A DNA stretch of 46,764 nucleotides from Mariprofundaceae bacterium (lineage in GTDB: Bacteria > Pseudomonadota > Zetaproteobacteria > Mariprofundales > Mariprofundaceae): NCBI GenBank assembly GCA_030950585.1, contig JAUZRG010000091.1:1-46764 (forward strand), read 5' to 3'. The position numbers were made by a program, and so were the translations under genes. Below the pieces are notes generated by a model, which was not told where the DNA came from, ran no database searches, and was given only the letters and a program-made list of their open reading frames with translations. Within the stretch, counting starts at the first letter, position 1. Every line of letters starts with the position of its first letter. Of this stretch, positions 9,289 to 18,284 are shown piece by piece.

Positions 9289-9737
9289 GTTTTCTTTCCT
9301 GTGGGAGCTTGTTCAATATGCATATTTAAACGCAAATCATCTTTTGCCATATCGGCTAAAGAGACATCTTTTAATGCATTGTGTACAGCTTGATTAATGC
9401 GTTGCCAATTACTCTGTACCTGACATACTTTTAACTGCTCACACTGACTACTTGCCAGACTGCATTCAGTTAATGCGATAGGTCCTTCGAGCGACTGAAT
9501 CACATCTTGCACGCTAATATTAGCAGCACTTCGTGCTAATTTATAGCCACCATGCATACCACGAACAGACTCAACAACTTTTGTTTGTGTTAGTTTTTTT
9601 AGAAGCTTACTCACTGTTGGTAAAGGCAAGTGCAAATCTTGAGCTATATCAGAAGCTTTATATAAACGGTGCTCTTTATCTGCCATATAACTCATCAGCA
9701 TCACACCATAATCTGCTAGTTTTGTAATTCGAAGCAT
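9285..9737 (-). CDS. Rrf2-family SUF operon regulator (SufR/IscR-like)
   Basis: A 150-residue winged-helix regulator beginning [19 protein letters not shown]. The HTH ([18 protein letters not shown]) and the wing with [11 protein letters not shown] are typical of Rrf2 proteins. Three cysteines, C92, C99 and C105, follow the IscR spacing and probably bind an Fe-S cluster, letting the protein sense cluster supply. I chose the start at 9737; the frame is open to 9788 but that part has no family match and covers the promoter. It is the first suf gene and the palindrome at 9759-9776 is a likely target site. Confidence 0.93.
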   Translation of the reverse strand: MLRITKLADYGVMLMSYMADKEHRLYKASDIAQDLHLPLPTVSKLLKKLTQTKVVESVRGMHGGYKLARSAANISVQDVIQSLEGPIALTECSLASSQCEQLKVCQVQSNWQRINQAVHNALKDVSLADMAKDDLRLNMHIEQAPTGKKT

Positions 9738-9758
9738 CACCCATCCAATAAAGTGGAC

Positions 9759-9776
9759 GAATATAGTACCATATTC
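9759..9776. promoter_or_regulatory. Candidate SufR/Rrf2 operator palindrome
   Basis: GAATATAGTACCATATTC is an 18-bp near-perfect palindrome: arms GAATAT/ATATTC and centre GTAC, with one mismatched pair. It covers the predicted -10 of the suf promoter, so a bound regulator would block RNA polymerase. It is the only clear dyad in the 95-bp gap before sufR. Operator function is inferred. Confidence 0.55.
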
Positions 9777-9788
9777 AATGTGACGCAA
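9760..9788 (-). promoter_or_regulatory. Candidate promoter of the suf operon
   Basis: On the minus strand, TTGCGT (9788-9783) is followed after 17 bp by TATATT (9765-9760). The -10 matches five of six bases and the -35 three of six. A start near 9752 leaves a short leader before ATG 9737, with GGATGGGTG as the ribosome site. The weak -35 fits a regulated promoter. Confidence 0.5.
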
Positions 9789-9821
9789 CTATTCAATGAG
9801 AATTGAGAAGCCCATTTAAGC

Positions 9822-9843
9822 AATAAAACCCTTTAAAGAAAGG
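9822..9843 (-). terminator. Weak candidate terminator after the ahcY operon
   Basis: Read on the minus strand: CCTTT-CTTT-AAAGG followed by GTTTTATT. The five-pair stem overlaps the stop codon of the 95-residue gene and is followed by a short U-rich run. It would separate the ubi/met/ahcY unit from the suf promoter. The stem is short, so it may be inefficient. Confidence 0.35.
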
Positions 9844-10120
9844 TAATATCATCCCAGATATGGCTTGGTGATCCACTGTGATCACGGAATAAAAAAGTTT
9901 TTTCATCGGGAACAACCCGTGTTGCGCGTCCATACACATCATTTTGCATCGATGTTGCATGTAAATCGACAGCAACCATCACGCCATCATCCATCACAAC
10001 ATCAATAATTTTATACGCTTTATTTAAATACCGAATGTGTTGACCAATCATTTGATGCATCTTTTCAGTATTATTCACCATTTCTTGTATGGCTACAGGA
10101 ATCACAGTCTCACTCTTCAA
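9833..10120 (-). CDS. Hypothetical protein, 95 aa
   Basis: I do not recognise this protein. It is small, soluble and acidic, with no signal peptide or membrane segment; the middle (GQHIRYLNKAYKIIDVVMDDGVMVAVDL) looks beta-rich. The longest frame starts with TTG at 10120, inside the end of the upstream gene. An in-frame GTG at 10105 and ATG at 10081 are alternatives, so the start is uncertain. It is the last gene of the unit running from ubiE through metK and ahcY. The overlap and compact fit support it being real. Confidence 0.6.
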   Translation of the reverse strand: MKSETVIPVAIQEMVNNTEKMHQMIGQHIRYLNKAYKIIDVVMDDGVMVAVDLHATSMQNDVYGRATRVVPDEKTFLFRDHSGSPSHIWDDITFL

Positions 10121-10433
10121 ACTGCTTTTTTAAACCTTGTAAGTATTGTTCTTCTCTTGTACCTAAACCACCTAAGGAAGCATCGGGGTCTTTACCTAAA
10201 TCGATCACCAACTTTCTCGCATAGGCGCGTTTTTCTTTTTCATCCATCATTTTCCAGTCAGTGACATCTATTTTGCCATCAGTATTTTTATCAAATGGAT
10301 CTACTGGCTGCTTTGTTTCTTCAGCCACGATTTCTGTCGGTTTTTCCGCCTCAGTTTTTTCGGCTGCATTCACCAAAGTCATGCCAGAAAAAATTATAAA
10401 TAAAATACTGATTAGACGCCACTGCTGTTTCAT
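10110..10433 (-). CDS. Small exported protein with an EF-hand-like calcium loop
   Basis: The 107-residue product begins with a clear signal peptide (MKQQWRLISILFIIFSGMTLVNA, probable cleavage near residue 23). A Glu/Lys/Pro-rich linker follows, then DKNTDGKIDVTD (residues 48-59), which fits the 12-residue EF-hand loop with D1, N3, D5, G6 and D9 and Asp in place of the usual Glu at position 12. The rest is helical and charged. It is probably periplasmic. It starts 3 bp after ahcY ends, so is likely co-transcribed, but no functional link to the methyl cycle is evident. Confidence 0.72.
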   Translation of the reverse strand: MKQQWRLISILFIIFSGMTLVNAAEKTEAEKPTEIVAEETKQPVDPFDKNTDGKIDVTDWKMMDEKEKRAYARKLVIDLGKDPDASLGGLGTREEQYLQGLKKQFEE

Positions 10434-10436
10434 AGT

Positions 10437-11741
10437 TTAATACCTATAATGTTCAGGCTTATAAGGTCCATCTTTAGACATGCCAAGATAGTCCGCCTGT
10501 TCCTTTGTTAGTTTTGTAAGATTGGCACCAATTTTTGCCAAATGTAAACGTGCAACTTTTTCGTCTAGTTCTTTTGGTAAAACATAAACTTTATTCTCAT
10601 ACTGATCGCAGTTCTTCCACAGTTCCAACTGTGCCAAGACTTGATTTGTAAAAGATGCAGACATCACAAAGCTTGGGTGACCAGTCGCACAACCTAGGTT
10701 TACCAGACGACCTTCAGCAAGTACTGTTAAACGTTTGCCATCAGGAAAGATAACATGATCCACTTGTGGTTTAATATTCTCCCACTCATATTGACGAAGG
10801 GAAGCAATCGCAATTTCAGAGTCAAAGTGTCCGATATTGCAAACAATTGCTTCATTTTTCATCGCAACCATATGATCATGGTTAATCACATCTATATTGC
10901 CTGTTGTGGTCACAAAGATGTCCCCAAGGGCAGCAACTTGATCCATTTCAACCACACGATAACCTTCCATAGATGCTTGTAAAGCGCAAATTGGATCAAT
11001 TTCAGTTACCCAAACGGTGGCACCCATGCCCTTAAATGCTTGAGCGCAGCCTTTACCAACATCACCATAACCCAAAACAATCGCAATTTTACCCGCAATC
11101 ATGACATCTGTTGCACGCTTGATGCCATCTAACAAAGATTCACGGCAACCATAAAGGTTATCAAATTTTGATTTTGTCACTGAATCATTCACATTAATGG
11201 CTGGTACTAATAACGTACCTTGCTTCACCATATCATATAAACGATGTACACCTGTTGTGGTTTCTTCTGACAAACCGCGTACATCTTTAAGTAATTCTGG
11301 GTATTTTTCATGCATCATGATGGTCAAATCACCACCATCATCCAAAATTAAGTTTGGAGTCCAGCCATTTGGACCATGAATAGTTTGTTCAATACACCAC
11401 ACAAATTCTTCTTCAGTTTCGCCTTTCCAAGCAAAAACAGGAATATCTTGTGCTGCAATAGCAGATGCTGCGTGATCTTGTGTTGAAAAAATATTACAAG
11501 ATGACCAACGTACTTCTGCGCCTAGATCAATCAATGTTTCAATCAAAACAGCTGTTTGAATGGTCATATGCAGACAACCTGCAATACGTGCACCCTTCAA
11601 AGGAGACTGCCCTGCAAATTCTTCACGCAATGCCATTAAACCAGGCATTTCAACTTCAGCAATTTTAACTTCTTTGGCACCCCAAGGTGCTAATGAAAGG
11701 TCTGCAACCTTATAATCGTGTGCTTGTTCTACGGAACTCAT
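10437..11741 (-). CDS. ahcY: Adenosylhomocysteinase
   Basis: Cytosolic NAD-dependent enzyme that hydrolyses S-adenosylhomocysteine to homocysteine and adenosine, relieving product inhibition of methyltransferases. The 434 residues include [15 protein letters not shown], the NAD-binding [18 protein letters not shown], and the C-terminal [17 protein letters not shown]. It ends KPEHYRY, the typical C-terminus carrying the Lys and Tyr that complete the active site of the neighbouring subunit. AGGAG lies just upstream of ATG 11741. metK is 42 bp upstream, which puts SAM synthesis and SAH removal in one unit. The 42-bp gap is too short for a SAH riboswitch. Confidence 0.98.
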   Translation of the reverse strand: MSSVEQAHDYKVADLSLAPWGAKEVKIAEVEMPGLMALREEFAGQSPLKGARIAGCLHMTIQTAVLIETLIDLGAEVRWSSCNIFSTQDHAASAIAAQDIPVFAWKGETEEEFVWCIEQTIHGPNGWTPNLILDDGGDLTIMMHEKYPELLKDVRGLSEETTTGVHRLYDMVKQGTLLVPAINVNDSVTKSKFDNLYGCRESLLDGIKRATDVMIAGKIAIVLGYGDVGKGCAQAFKGMGATVWVTEIDPICALQASMEGYRVVEMDQVAALGDIFVTTTGNIDVINHDHMVAMKNEAIVCNIGHFDSEIAIASLRQYEWENIKPQVDHVIFPDGKRLTVLAEGRLVNLGCATGHPSFVMSASFTNQVLAQLELWKNCDQYENKVYVLPKELDEKVARLHLAKIGANLTKLTKEQADYLGMSKDGPYKPEHYRY

Positions 11742-11783
11742 GAATACTCCTACGTTCTTCTATTATTTTTTTAAAAAATATTT

Positions 11784-12953
11784 TTACAAACCTGCTGCGG
11801 TTCTTAACTCTGCAGCTTTATCCGTTGCTTCCCATGTAAAATCAGGAAGTTCACGACCAAAATGGCCGTAAGCAGATGTCTTGCTATAAATAGGGCGCAA
11901 CAAATCTAATGCATGAACAATGCCCTTCGGACGCAAATCAAACACATCAGAGACTAACTGAGCCAAACGATCTTCTTCTATTTTTCCTGTACCAAAAGTA
12001 TTCACCATAATGGACAAGGGATGAGCCACACCAATGGCATAAGCCACCTGGATTTCACAACGATTCGCCAAACCCGCTGCCACAATATTTTTTGCCACAT
12101 AACGCATCATATAAGAGGCTGAACGATCCACTTTGCTTGGATCTTTACCTGAAAAAGCACCACCACCATGATGACCAAAACCACCATAAGTATCGACAAT
12201 GATTTTACGCCCAGTCAAACCACAGTCACCCACAGGGCCACCAATTACAAAGCGGCCTGTTGGGTTAATAAAGTATTGCGTATCTTTATGCAGTAAGCCT
12301 GTTGGATCTAAAACAGGCTTAATGATCTCATCCATCACAGCTTCAGATAAATCTTTGTGACCAACATCAGGGTCATGCTGTGTGGAAAGAACCACGGTAT
12401 CAATTGCAATAGGCTTGTTATTTTCATAACGCACAGTGACCTGTGTTTTAGCGTCAGGACGTAAAAAGTTTAATTGACCTAATTTACGCACTTGCGCTTG
12501 CTGCTCGGCCAAACGGTGCGATAAATAAATAGGGCTTGGCATCAAGGTTTCGGTTTCATCACTGGCATAACCAAACATTAAACCTTGGTCACCTGCTCCT
12601 TGGTCTAAATCAAGACCTTCACCTTCGTTGACACCGACAGCAATATCTTTGGACTGCTTATCCAAACTCACCATCACCGCACAAGATTCCCAGTCAAAAC
12701 CCATGTCTGAAGAGTTATAACCGATGTCTTTAATGGCTTCACGAACCACATCCGCATACTCAACCACGGCAGAAGTGGTAATTTCCCCTGCAATCACGGC
12801 CATACCCGTGGTGACCATGGTTTCACAAGCCACACGCGCCGAAGGATCTTGCTCAAGGATGGCATCCAAAATACTATCTGAAATACGATCAGCCACCTTA
12901 TCAGGGTGCCCTTCACTCACAGATTCACTGGTAAATACAAAATTTTTGCTCAT
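11784..12953 (-). CDS. metK: S-adenosylmethionine synthetase
   Basis: Makes SAM from methionine and ATP. The N-terminus [19 protein letters not shown] is diagnostic. The Gly-rich [23 protein letters not shown] motif and [12 protein letters not shown] (MetK signatures) are present. I chose ATG 12953 (389 aa) rather than 12962, because AAGGA lies 9 bases before 12953 and touches 12962 directly; the family start also fits. It follows ubiB closely, so SAM supply may be co-expressed with the SAM-dependent UbiE methyltransferase. Confidence 0.97.
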   Translation of the reverse strand: MSKNFVFTSESVSEGHPDKVADRISDSILDAILEQDPSARVACETMVTTGMAVIAGEITTSAVVEYADVVREAIKDIGYNSSDMGFDWESCAVMVSLDKQSKDIAVGVNEGEGLDLDQGAGDQGLMFGYASDETETLMPSPIYLSHRLAEQQAQVRKLGQLNFLRPDAKTQVTVRYENNKPIAIDTVVLSTQHDPDVGHKDLSEAVMDEIIKPVLDPTGLLHKDTQYFINPTGRFVIGGPVGDCGLTGRKIIVDTYGGFGHHGGGAFSGKDPSKVDRSASYMMRYVAKNIVAAGLANRCEIQVAYAIGVAHPLSIMVNTFGTGKIEEDRLAQLVSDVFDLRPKGIVHALDLLRPIYSKTSAYGHFGRELPDFTWEATDKAAELRTAAGL

Positions 12954-12968
12954 ATCACTCATTCCTTG

Positions 12969-14549
12969 TCATATACATTTAAAAAAACGTCTGATTCCCA
13001 CATAAAATAAAAACAAAGCCAGAACCATCGCCCACCAAGGTTGTTCGGTCAGAAACACAAAATTTAACAAAGCCCCGCCCGCACTACAAAGAATCACATC
13101 AGGAAACAAGTCTAAACGCGTTTGCTTCAACTCAGACTTATTCGCTGTTTGTTCGATCCATTTTGGAATTTCGAGCCAAGCTTGCAAGTACTTTTCTGTC
13201 TGTCGCCACTTTTGTTTTACTTTTCCTTTTGGCCCCATGTGGTTCGTTACAAATGTTAACATTAATGGGCGCGCAATATCCCAAATATTCATTTCTGGTT
13301 CAAGCTCTCGACCCACACCTTCAAGAATGACCATCGTTTTTTGCAATAACAATAGTTCCATGCGTGTTTCCATTTGAAAACGCTCGGTTACAGAGAATAA
13401 ACTTATTAATAGATAGGCCAAAGAGACCTGAGCCAAAGGACGGTTAAAAATAGGCTCACAAACTTCACGCATGGCATCTTCAAATTCAGACATACAAGTA
13501 TCATATGGTACATAACCTGCCTCTAAATGAACCTCCGCAGCACGTCGGTAATCGCGTTGTAAAAAAGCTGACATCATCTGTGCAAGATAAAGACGTGTGT
13601 CAATATCCATATGGCCAACAATGCCAAAATCCACTAACTTTAACTGGCCTTCTTTGGTGACAAATATATTCCCTGGGTGCAAATCAGCATGAAAGTAACC
13701 ATCCAAAAAAACCATATGAAAAAAAACATGCGTTAAGTTCTCACATAAACGCTTTGGGCAATGTCCTTGCTCAATCAAAAGATCTCGCTCATCGATGGGT
13801 GTACCGTGTATCCATTCTGTGGTTAAAACTTTTTCTGTGCTACAGTCCCACAAGACTTCAGGTACACCAACATAATCTAAATCTTTTAAGTTTGTTTCAA
13901 AGCGTGAAGCACGCGCAGCCTCAGCCCGTAAATTTAATTCACTCTGAATACTTTTAGAAAACTCGGCCACAACCTTCGGCATTTTTAAACGACGATAATG
14001 GGGAAAGAAACGATCAAAAATAATAGAAAACCACGCCAATAAGGCTAAATCTGCTTCGATGGTTTTCTCAATTTTTGGACGACGTATCTTTACGGCAACT
14101 TCTTGACCATCAGCAAGCTTTGCCCAATGCACCTGAGCAATGGATGCAGCAGCGATTGGCTCTGGGTTAAAAACAACAAAAACACCATCCTCACCCAAAG
14201 GCTTTTTAAAATTTTTATGCAAGACCTCTTGAATATATTTTTCAGATTCAGCAGGAACATTATCTTGTAATTTTTTTAATTCCACCATGGTGTCAACCGA
14301 AAAGAAATCAACTCGGGTAGAAAGCATTTGTCCAAACTTAATATAGGTTGGGCCTAATGCTTCAATAATAAGACGAAGTTGCTGCGAGCCTTGTGCAGGA
14401 ATCGGGCGTAAAAAAAAGACGCGCCTTAAAAAATTATAAACTATGAGCACTCTGAAAAAAGAAGAAATCATCGCGGTTCCATACACAAGCAACACCTGCA
14501 TAATCACCAACAATCGTAACATGCAACGAAAGCGAGTATGTAGTTTCAT
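12969..14549 (-). CDS. ubiB: UbiB, atypical kinase/ATPase for ubiquinone biosynthesis
   Basis: A 526-residue ADCK/UbiB-family protein. It has the N-terminal KxGQ motif (YIKFGQMLSTR, residues 69-79), an alanine-rich nucleotide loop in place of the kinase P-loop (IAAASIAQVHWAKL), the VAVKIRRP lysine strand, the catalytic loop HADLHPGNIFV and the metal-binding VDFGIVG. The last ~40 residues hold hydrophobic segments (WWAMVLALFLFYVGI), as expected for membrane-associated UbiB. The start at 14549 overlaps the ubiJ stop by 4 bp. An upstream extension to 14642 is open but lies inside ubiJ and lacks homology. Confidence 0.95.
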   Translation of the reverse strand: MKLHTRFRCMLRLLVIMQVLLVYGTAMISSFFRVLIVYNFLRRVFFLRPIPAQGSQQLRLIIEALGPTYIKFGQMLSTRVDFFSVDTMVELKKLQDNVPAESEKYIQEVLHKNFKKPLGEDGVFVVFNPEPIAAASIAQVHWAKLADGQEVAVKIRRPKIEKTIEADLALLAWFSIIFDRFFPHYRRLKMPKVVAEFSKSIQSELNLRAEAARASRFETNLKDLDYVGVPEVLWDCSTEKVLTTEWIHGTPIDERDLLIEQGHCPKRLCENLTHVFFHMVFLDGYFHADLHPGNIFVTKEGQLKLVDFGIVGHMDIDTRLYLAQMMSAFLQRDYRRAAEVHLEAGYVPYDTCMSEFEDAMREVCEPIFNRPLAQVSLAYLLISLFSVTERFQMETRMELLLLQKTMVILEGVGRELEPEMNIWDIARPLMLTFVTNHMGPKGKVKQKWRQTEKYLQAWLEIPKWIEQTANKSELKQTRLDLFPDVILCSAGGALLNFVFLTEQPWWAMVLALFLFYVGIRRFFKCI

Positions 14550-15184
14550 GTTTTTAGACTTTTTAACTGACGCTGAGCACGTTGAACACGTTTTGTTAAC
14601 TGTTGTTTTTGCCGCTCTAACTCTTCTATGCCTGCCACCCATGCTTCAAAGTGTTGATGGTTGGGCGTTCCTTGTTGCAATAATTTCTGTTGAACCCATG
14701 TTTTCAACTGCTGCTGACATTGCTGATCTTTTTCTATCAAGCCATATGCAGCCAAACGAACACGTTTGGCAAAACGATAGCCAAAAGCATGTTTGAGTGA
14801 ATCAAACCAATTCATATCCATTTTTTCAAACAATGCTTTAAACTGCAACATCGCATGAGAATCGCCTGAAAGTTTAAGAACCTTTTGCAACACAAGTTCA
14901 TCGGCATCTTCGCCATTAAAACACAAGCGCGCAAATCCCGTTGTATTGGCTTCAAGTGTCACATCCACATGACTATCATGCGTTGGATGAACCCATGCTT
15001 TTTGTTGTTTAAAGCCTAAAAAGAAAACTTCATTAACATCAGATACTTTCACTTCAATCACAACCCCATCCAAAGCAGATAAGGTATCACCCAAAACATT
15101 TGAACGTGTTAACAACAAATCCAATGCTGTATTTAAAACAATGCATTGCACAGAGAGAGGTATAAGCCGTATTGGTAAAAACAT
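14546..15184 (-). CDS. ubiJ: UbiJ, SCP2-domain accessory factor of ubiquinone biosynthesis
   Basis: The 212-residue protein has an SCP2 sterol-carrier-like domain in its first half (VVIEVKVSDVNEVFFLGF ... VTLEANTTGFARLC) and a charged helical C-terminus (AWVAGIEELERQKQQLTKRVQRAQRQL) likely to form a coiled coil with UbiK. Known UbiJ binds ubiquinone intermediates in the soluble Ubi complex. Order ubiE-ubiJ-ubiB matches E. coli. ATG 15184 lies 5 nt after the ubiE stop; a TTG at 15193 overlapping that stop is an alternative start. Confidence 0.88.
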   Translation of the reverse strand: MFLPIRLIPLSVQCIVLNTALDLLLTRSNVLGDTLSALDGVVIEVKVSDVNEVFFLGFKQQKAWVHPTHDSHVDVTLEANTTGFARLCFNGEDADELVLQKVLKLSGDSHAMLQFKALFEKMDMNWFDSLKHAFGYRFAKRVRLAAYGLIEKDQQCQQQLKTWVQQKLLQQGTPNHQHFEAWVAGIEELERQKQQLTKRVQRAQRQLKSLKT

Positions 15185-15189
15185 GACGC

Positions 15190-15936
15190 TCAAATCTTAT
15201 AACCTCGATGTAGGGCAACGATGCCACCCGACATATTTTGATAGCGCACCATATCAAAGCCTGCCCATTGAATTAATTTAGAAAAACGTTTTTGATTTGG
15301 AAAGCGTCGAATAGATTCAACTAAATATTGATACGAATCACGGTCATTAACCAACTGCTCACCTAACCAAGGAATCACTTGATAAGAATAAGCATCATAA
15401 ACCACATCTAACATAGGCAAATCAGGGTGGGAGAATTCCAAACAAATAAACTGACCACCAGGTTTTAAGACGCGGTAAAATTCACTCAAACCTCTTTCAA
15501 TATCCACAAAATTGCGAATACCAAACGAAATACTCACAACATTGAAGCTGTTGTCTGCAAAAGGCAAACGACTACCATCCGCTTGCACAGCACACATCTG
15601 TTGAAACAATATACCATGATCCAATACCCGTTGCGCACCCTCATGCAGCATTGCAGCGTTCAAATCACTAAACACAACTTGACCTGATGCACCAACTTTT
15701 TTAAACAACCCTAAGGAAATATCAGCAGAACCAGCAGCAACATCTAAAACGGTATCACCATGCCTTGCCTGGCATTTGGATAACATGGTTTTCTTCCACA
15801 AACGATGTACCCCAAGGCTCATCGCATCATTCATTAAATCGTATTTCTCGGCAACAGAGGAAAAAACACCCATGACAAGCTTCTTTTTTTCATGAGAGCT
15901 AACGGATTGCATACCGAAGTGAGTATTTTTTTGCAT
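15190..15936 (-). CDS. ubiE: UbiE/MenG C-methyltransferase
   Basis: SAM-dependent methyltransferase that C-methylates the quinone ring. The 248 residues show NTHFGMQSV at the start (E. coli has TTHFGFQTV), motif I VLDVAAGSADISL, and the UbiE signature GIRNFVDIERGLSEFYRVLKPGGQFICLEFS. ATG 15936 was chosen from that alignment; the frame extends to a TTG at 15972. It heads the ubiE-ubiJ-ubiB-metK-ahcY unit and is divergent from nrdJa, with 192 bp between. No men genes are in the window, so ubiquinone is the more likely product. Confidence 0.96.
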   Translation of the reverse strand: MQKNTHFGMQSVSSHEKKKLVMGVFSSVAEKYDLMNDAMSLGVHRLWKKTMLSKCQARHGDTVLDVAAGSADISLGLFKKVGASGQVVFSDLNAAMLHEGAQRVLDHGILFQQMCAVQADGSRLPFADNSFNVVSISFGIRNFVDIERGLSEFYRVLKPGGQFICLEFSHPDLPMLDVVYDAYSYQVIPWLGEQLVNDRDSYQYLVESIRRFPNQKRFSKLIQWAGFDMVRYQNMSGGIVALHRGYKI

Positions 15937-16023
15937 GGCCAAATCGTAGCACCCAAGAGCATGTTTTTCCAAACAATTAAGTGTATTTTCCTTAAAATTA
16001 TCAATAGCTAAAAAATCTCACAA

Positions 16024-16039
16024 CCACAATACCTAGTGG
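16024..16039. promoter_or_regulatory. Candidate NrdR box upstream of nrdJa
   Basis: CCACAATACCTAGTGG agrees with the NrdR consensus (acaCwAtATaTwGtgt) at most positions and lies inside a longer dyad, AACCAC (16022-16027) and GTGGTT (16036-16041). NrdR represses ribonucleotide reductase genes. It is 11 bp upstream of a TTGACA (16051-16056) that could be the -35. NrdR boxes normally occur in pairs about three helical turns apart; I could not find a convincing partner. Confidence 0.4.
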
Positions 16040-16128
16040 TTAGATATCAGTTGACACCCCAGATATAGATTCTAGGTTGCCGACCGCTCTTTTTAAAAGA
16101 AACAGACTCAACTACTTAAGGAGTTACT

Positions 16129-18276
16129 ATGACGGCCATCTCTGACAAAGAAATCATGCAACAATTCAATGAAAATATTGAGTTGCAAAGTGCCTCCCTA
16201 GATATTTGGGATAAAAAATACCGATTAAAAGATCAACAAGGTCACCCAATTGATCAAGATATCCAAGGAACTTGGCAGCGCGTTGCGACAGCGCTTGCAG
16301 AAATTGAAGCACCAAGCAAACGTGAGTTCTGGAAAAAAAGATTCACATGGGCATTGCAACATGGTGCCATTCCCGCAGGACGTATTATGTCAAATGCGGG
16401 TGCCCAAGCTTACAAACCCGCCACATCAACCATCAACTGCACCGTATCAGGTGATGTCCCTGACTCGATGGATGGTATTTTAAGCAAAGTACATGAAGCT
16501 GGCCTAACACTAAAAGCTGGTTGCGGCATTGGTTACTGTTTTTCAACATTACGACCAAAAGGTGCTTATGTCTCGGGGGCAGGAGCCTACACCTCAGGCC
16601 CTATGTCTTTTATGGATATTTACGACAAAATGTGCTTTACAGTTTCCAGCGCAGGCGGACGACGTGGCGCGCAAATGGCTACTTTTGACATTTCTCATCC
16701 AGACATTTTCGATTTTATTCGTGCGAAACGTGAAGATGGTCGCTTACGTCAATTCAACTTATCTTGCCTAATCACCAAAGATTTCATGGACGCTGTGGAA
16801 AATGATCTTGAATGGGATTTGTTTTTTCCTGCTAACAACTATGAAATGAAAGACAACAACATACGTATTATTTACCAAGCCTTTTATCAAGTAGAGGATA
16901 ATTATATTGTAAATGATGCTGGCGATGTTGCATGTCGTGTTTATCGCACCGTGAAAGCACGTCGTTTGTGGGATAGCATCATGGCTTCTACTTATGATTA
17001 TGCTGAGCCTGGTTTCATCTTGATTGATCGCGTCAATGAAATGAATAACAACTGGTTTTGTGAAGATATTCGTGCCACTAACCCTTGTGGAGAACAACCT
17101 TTACCTCCCTACGGCGCATGCCTTCTAGGATCTATTAATTTAACCAAGTGCGTTAAAAAAGCATTTAGCAATGAAGCTTATTTTGATTGGGATCAATTCA
17201 GAGAGATTGTCACTGTCTTTACTCGCATGCTTGATAATGTCATCGAAATTAATGGCCTTCCTCTCCCAGAGCAACGTGAAGAAATTGAAAGAAAACGTCG
17301 TCATGGTATGGGGTTCTTAGGATTAGGTTCAGCTCTGAGTATGCTTCAGCTTCGCTATGGTGAAAAAGAATCATTAGCCTTCGCTGAAAAGGTTAGCTAT
17401 GAAATGGCCAAAGCTGGTTTTGCCTCTGGTTTAGAACTTGCAAAAGAAAAAGGTGCTGCACCTATTATGGAGGAAAGTTTTAGTATTACAGCCCATATGC
17501 TCAAGATGCGCCCTGAAATGAAAACAGATGGCTGCAATGTCGGTGATCAAGCTCAAGGAAAGGTTTTATGGGCTAAATACTCTCGCTATATGCAACAGTT
17601 TCAAAACAGTGGTAAAGAAGACCTGCAAATGTTGAAAGACTTAGAGGAATATGGCTGTCGCTTCACACACCATAGTTCAATTGCACCCACAGGTACGATT
17701 TCCCTTAGCCTCGCGAACAATGTTAGCAATGGCATTGAACCTAGTTTCGCTCACCATTACTCACGTAATATTATTCGTTCAGGTAAAAAGAGCAAAGAGA
17801 AAGTAAATGTTTATTCATATGAACTATTGGCCTATCGCCAATGGATCAATGATCAAGCCATGCCTTATGCAGAAGACGCATCACAACAGTTACCAGATTA
17901 CTTCATCTCTGCGGATGATGTGACTCCTCAACAGCATGTTGATGTACAAGCAGCGGCACAAATATGGATTGACTCTTCAATTTCAAAAACAGCCAACGTC
18001 CCGACTGATTTTGATTATGATGCTTTTAAAAACATCTATACTTATGCCTATAAGAAAAACCTGAAAGGATGTACGACCTTCAGATTTAACCCAGAGGTCT
18101 TCCAAGGTGTCTTGGTTAAAGAAAAAGACCTTGAAAACACAACATATCGCTTTACCTTAGAAGATGGCAGTCAAGTTGAAGTCAAAGGTAATGAGACGAT
18201 TGATTATGATGGCGAAAGTCATACTGCAGCAAATTTATTCGATGCCTTAAAAGAAGGCTACTACGGCAAATTCTAG
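16129..18276 (+). CDS. nrdJ: Adenosylcobalamin-dependent ribonucleotide reductase, catalytic chain NrdJa
   Basis: Class II enzyme reducing ribonucleotides without oxygen dependence. The 715-residue chain has the first redox cysteine C104 (TINCTVSGD), the catalytic finger loop N318-P-C320-G-E322 (NPCGEQPLPPYGACLLGSINL), the glycine-rich AGCGIGYCFSTLRPKG and the partner-cysteine region LKGCTTFRFNP. AAGGAG sits 6 bp before the ATG. The protein stops before the C-terminal TSCPD/cysteine module of one-piece NrdJ; that part is the next gene, in another frame. This matches the split NrdJa/NrdJb of Pseudomonas aeruginosa. It needs vitamin B12. Confidence 0.95.
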   Translation: MTAISDKEIMQQFNENIELQSASLDIWDKKYRLKDQQGHPIDQDIQGTWQRVATALAEIEAPSKREFWKKRFTWALQHGAIPAGRIMSNAGAQAYKPATSTINCTVSGDVPDSMDGILSKVHEAGLTLKAGCGIGYCFSTLRPKGAYVSGAGAYTSGPMSFMDIYDKMCFTVSSAGGRRGAQMATFDISHPDIFDFIRAKREDGRLRQFNLSCLITKDFMDAVENDLEWDLFFPANNYEMKDNNIRIIYQAFYQVEDNYIVNDAGDVACRVYRTVKARRLWDSIMASTYDYAEPGFILIDRVNEMNNNWFCEDIRATNPCGEQPLPPYGACLLGSINLTKCVKKAFSNEAYFDWDQFREIVTVFTRMLDNVIEINGLPLPEQREEIERKRRHGMGFLGLGSALSMLQLRYGEKESLAFAEKVSYEMAKAGFASGLELAKEKGAAPIMEESFSITAHMLKMRPEMKTDGCNVGDQAQGKVLWAKYSRYMQQFQNSGKEDLQMLKDLEEYGCRFTHHSSIAPTGTISLSLANNVSNGIEPSFAHHYSRNIIRSGKKSKEKVNVYSYELLAYRQWINDQAMPYAEDASQQLPDYFISADDVTPQQHVDVQAAAQIWIDSSISKTANVPTDFDYDAFKNIYTYAYKKNLKGCTTFRFNPEVFQGVLVKEKDLENTTYRFTLEDGSQVEVKGNETIDYDGESHTAANLFDALKEGYYGKF

Positions 18277-18284
18277 GAAAAGAC

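Noticed and set aside
11742-11783. Possible SAM or SAH riboswitch in the metK-ahcY region
   Set aside because: The gap is only 42 bp of AT-rich sequence, and metK follows ubiB by about 15 bp. Neither leaves room for a known riboswitch fold.
14443-14796. 117-codon open frame on the plus strand over ubiB/ubiJ
   Set aside because: It runs antisense across the conserved ubiJ-ubiB junction and has no ribosome site or recognisable domain. It is a frame shadow.
16768-17097. 109-codon open frame antisense to nrdJa
   Set aside because: It covers the conserved catalytic region of NrdJa in the opposite direction, with no family features.
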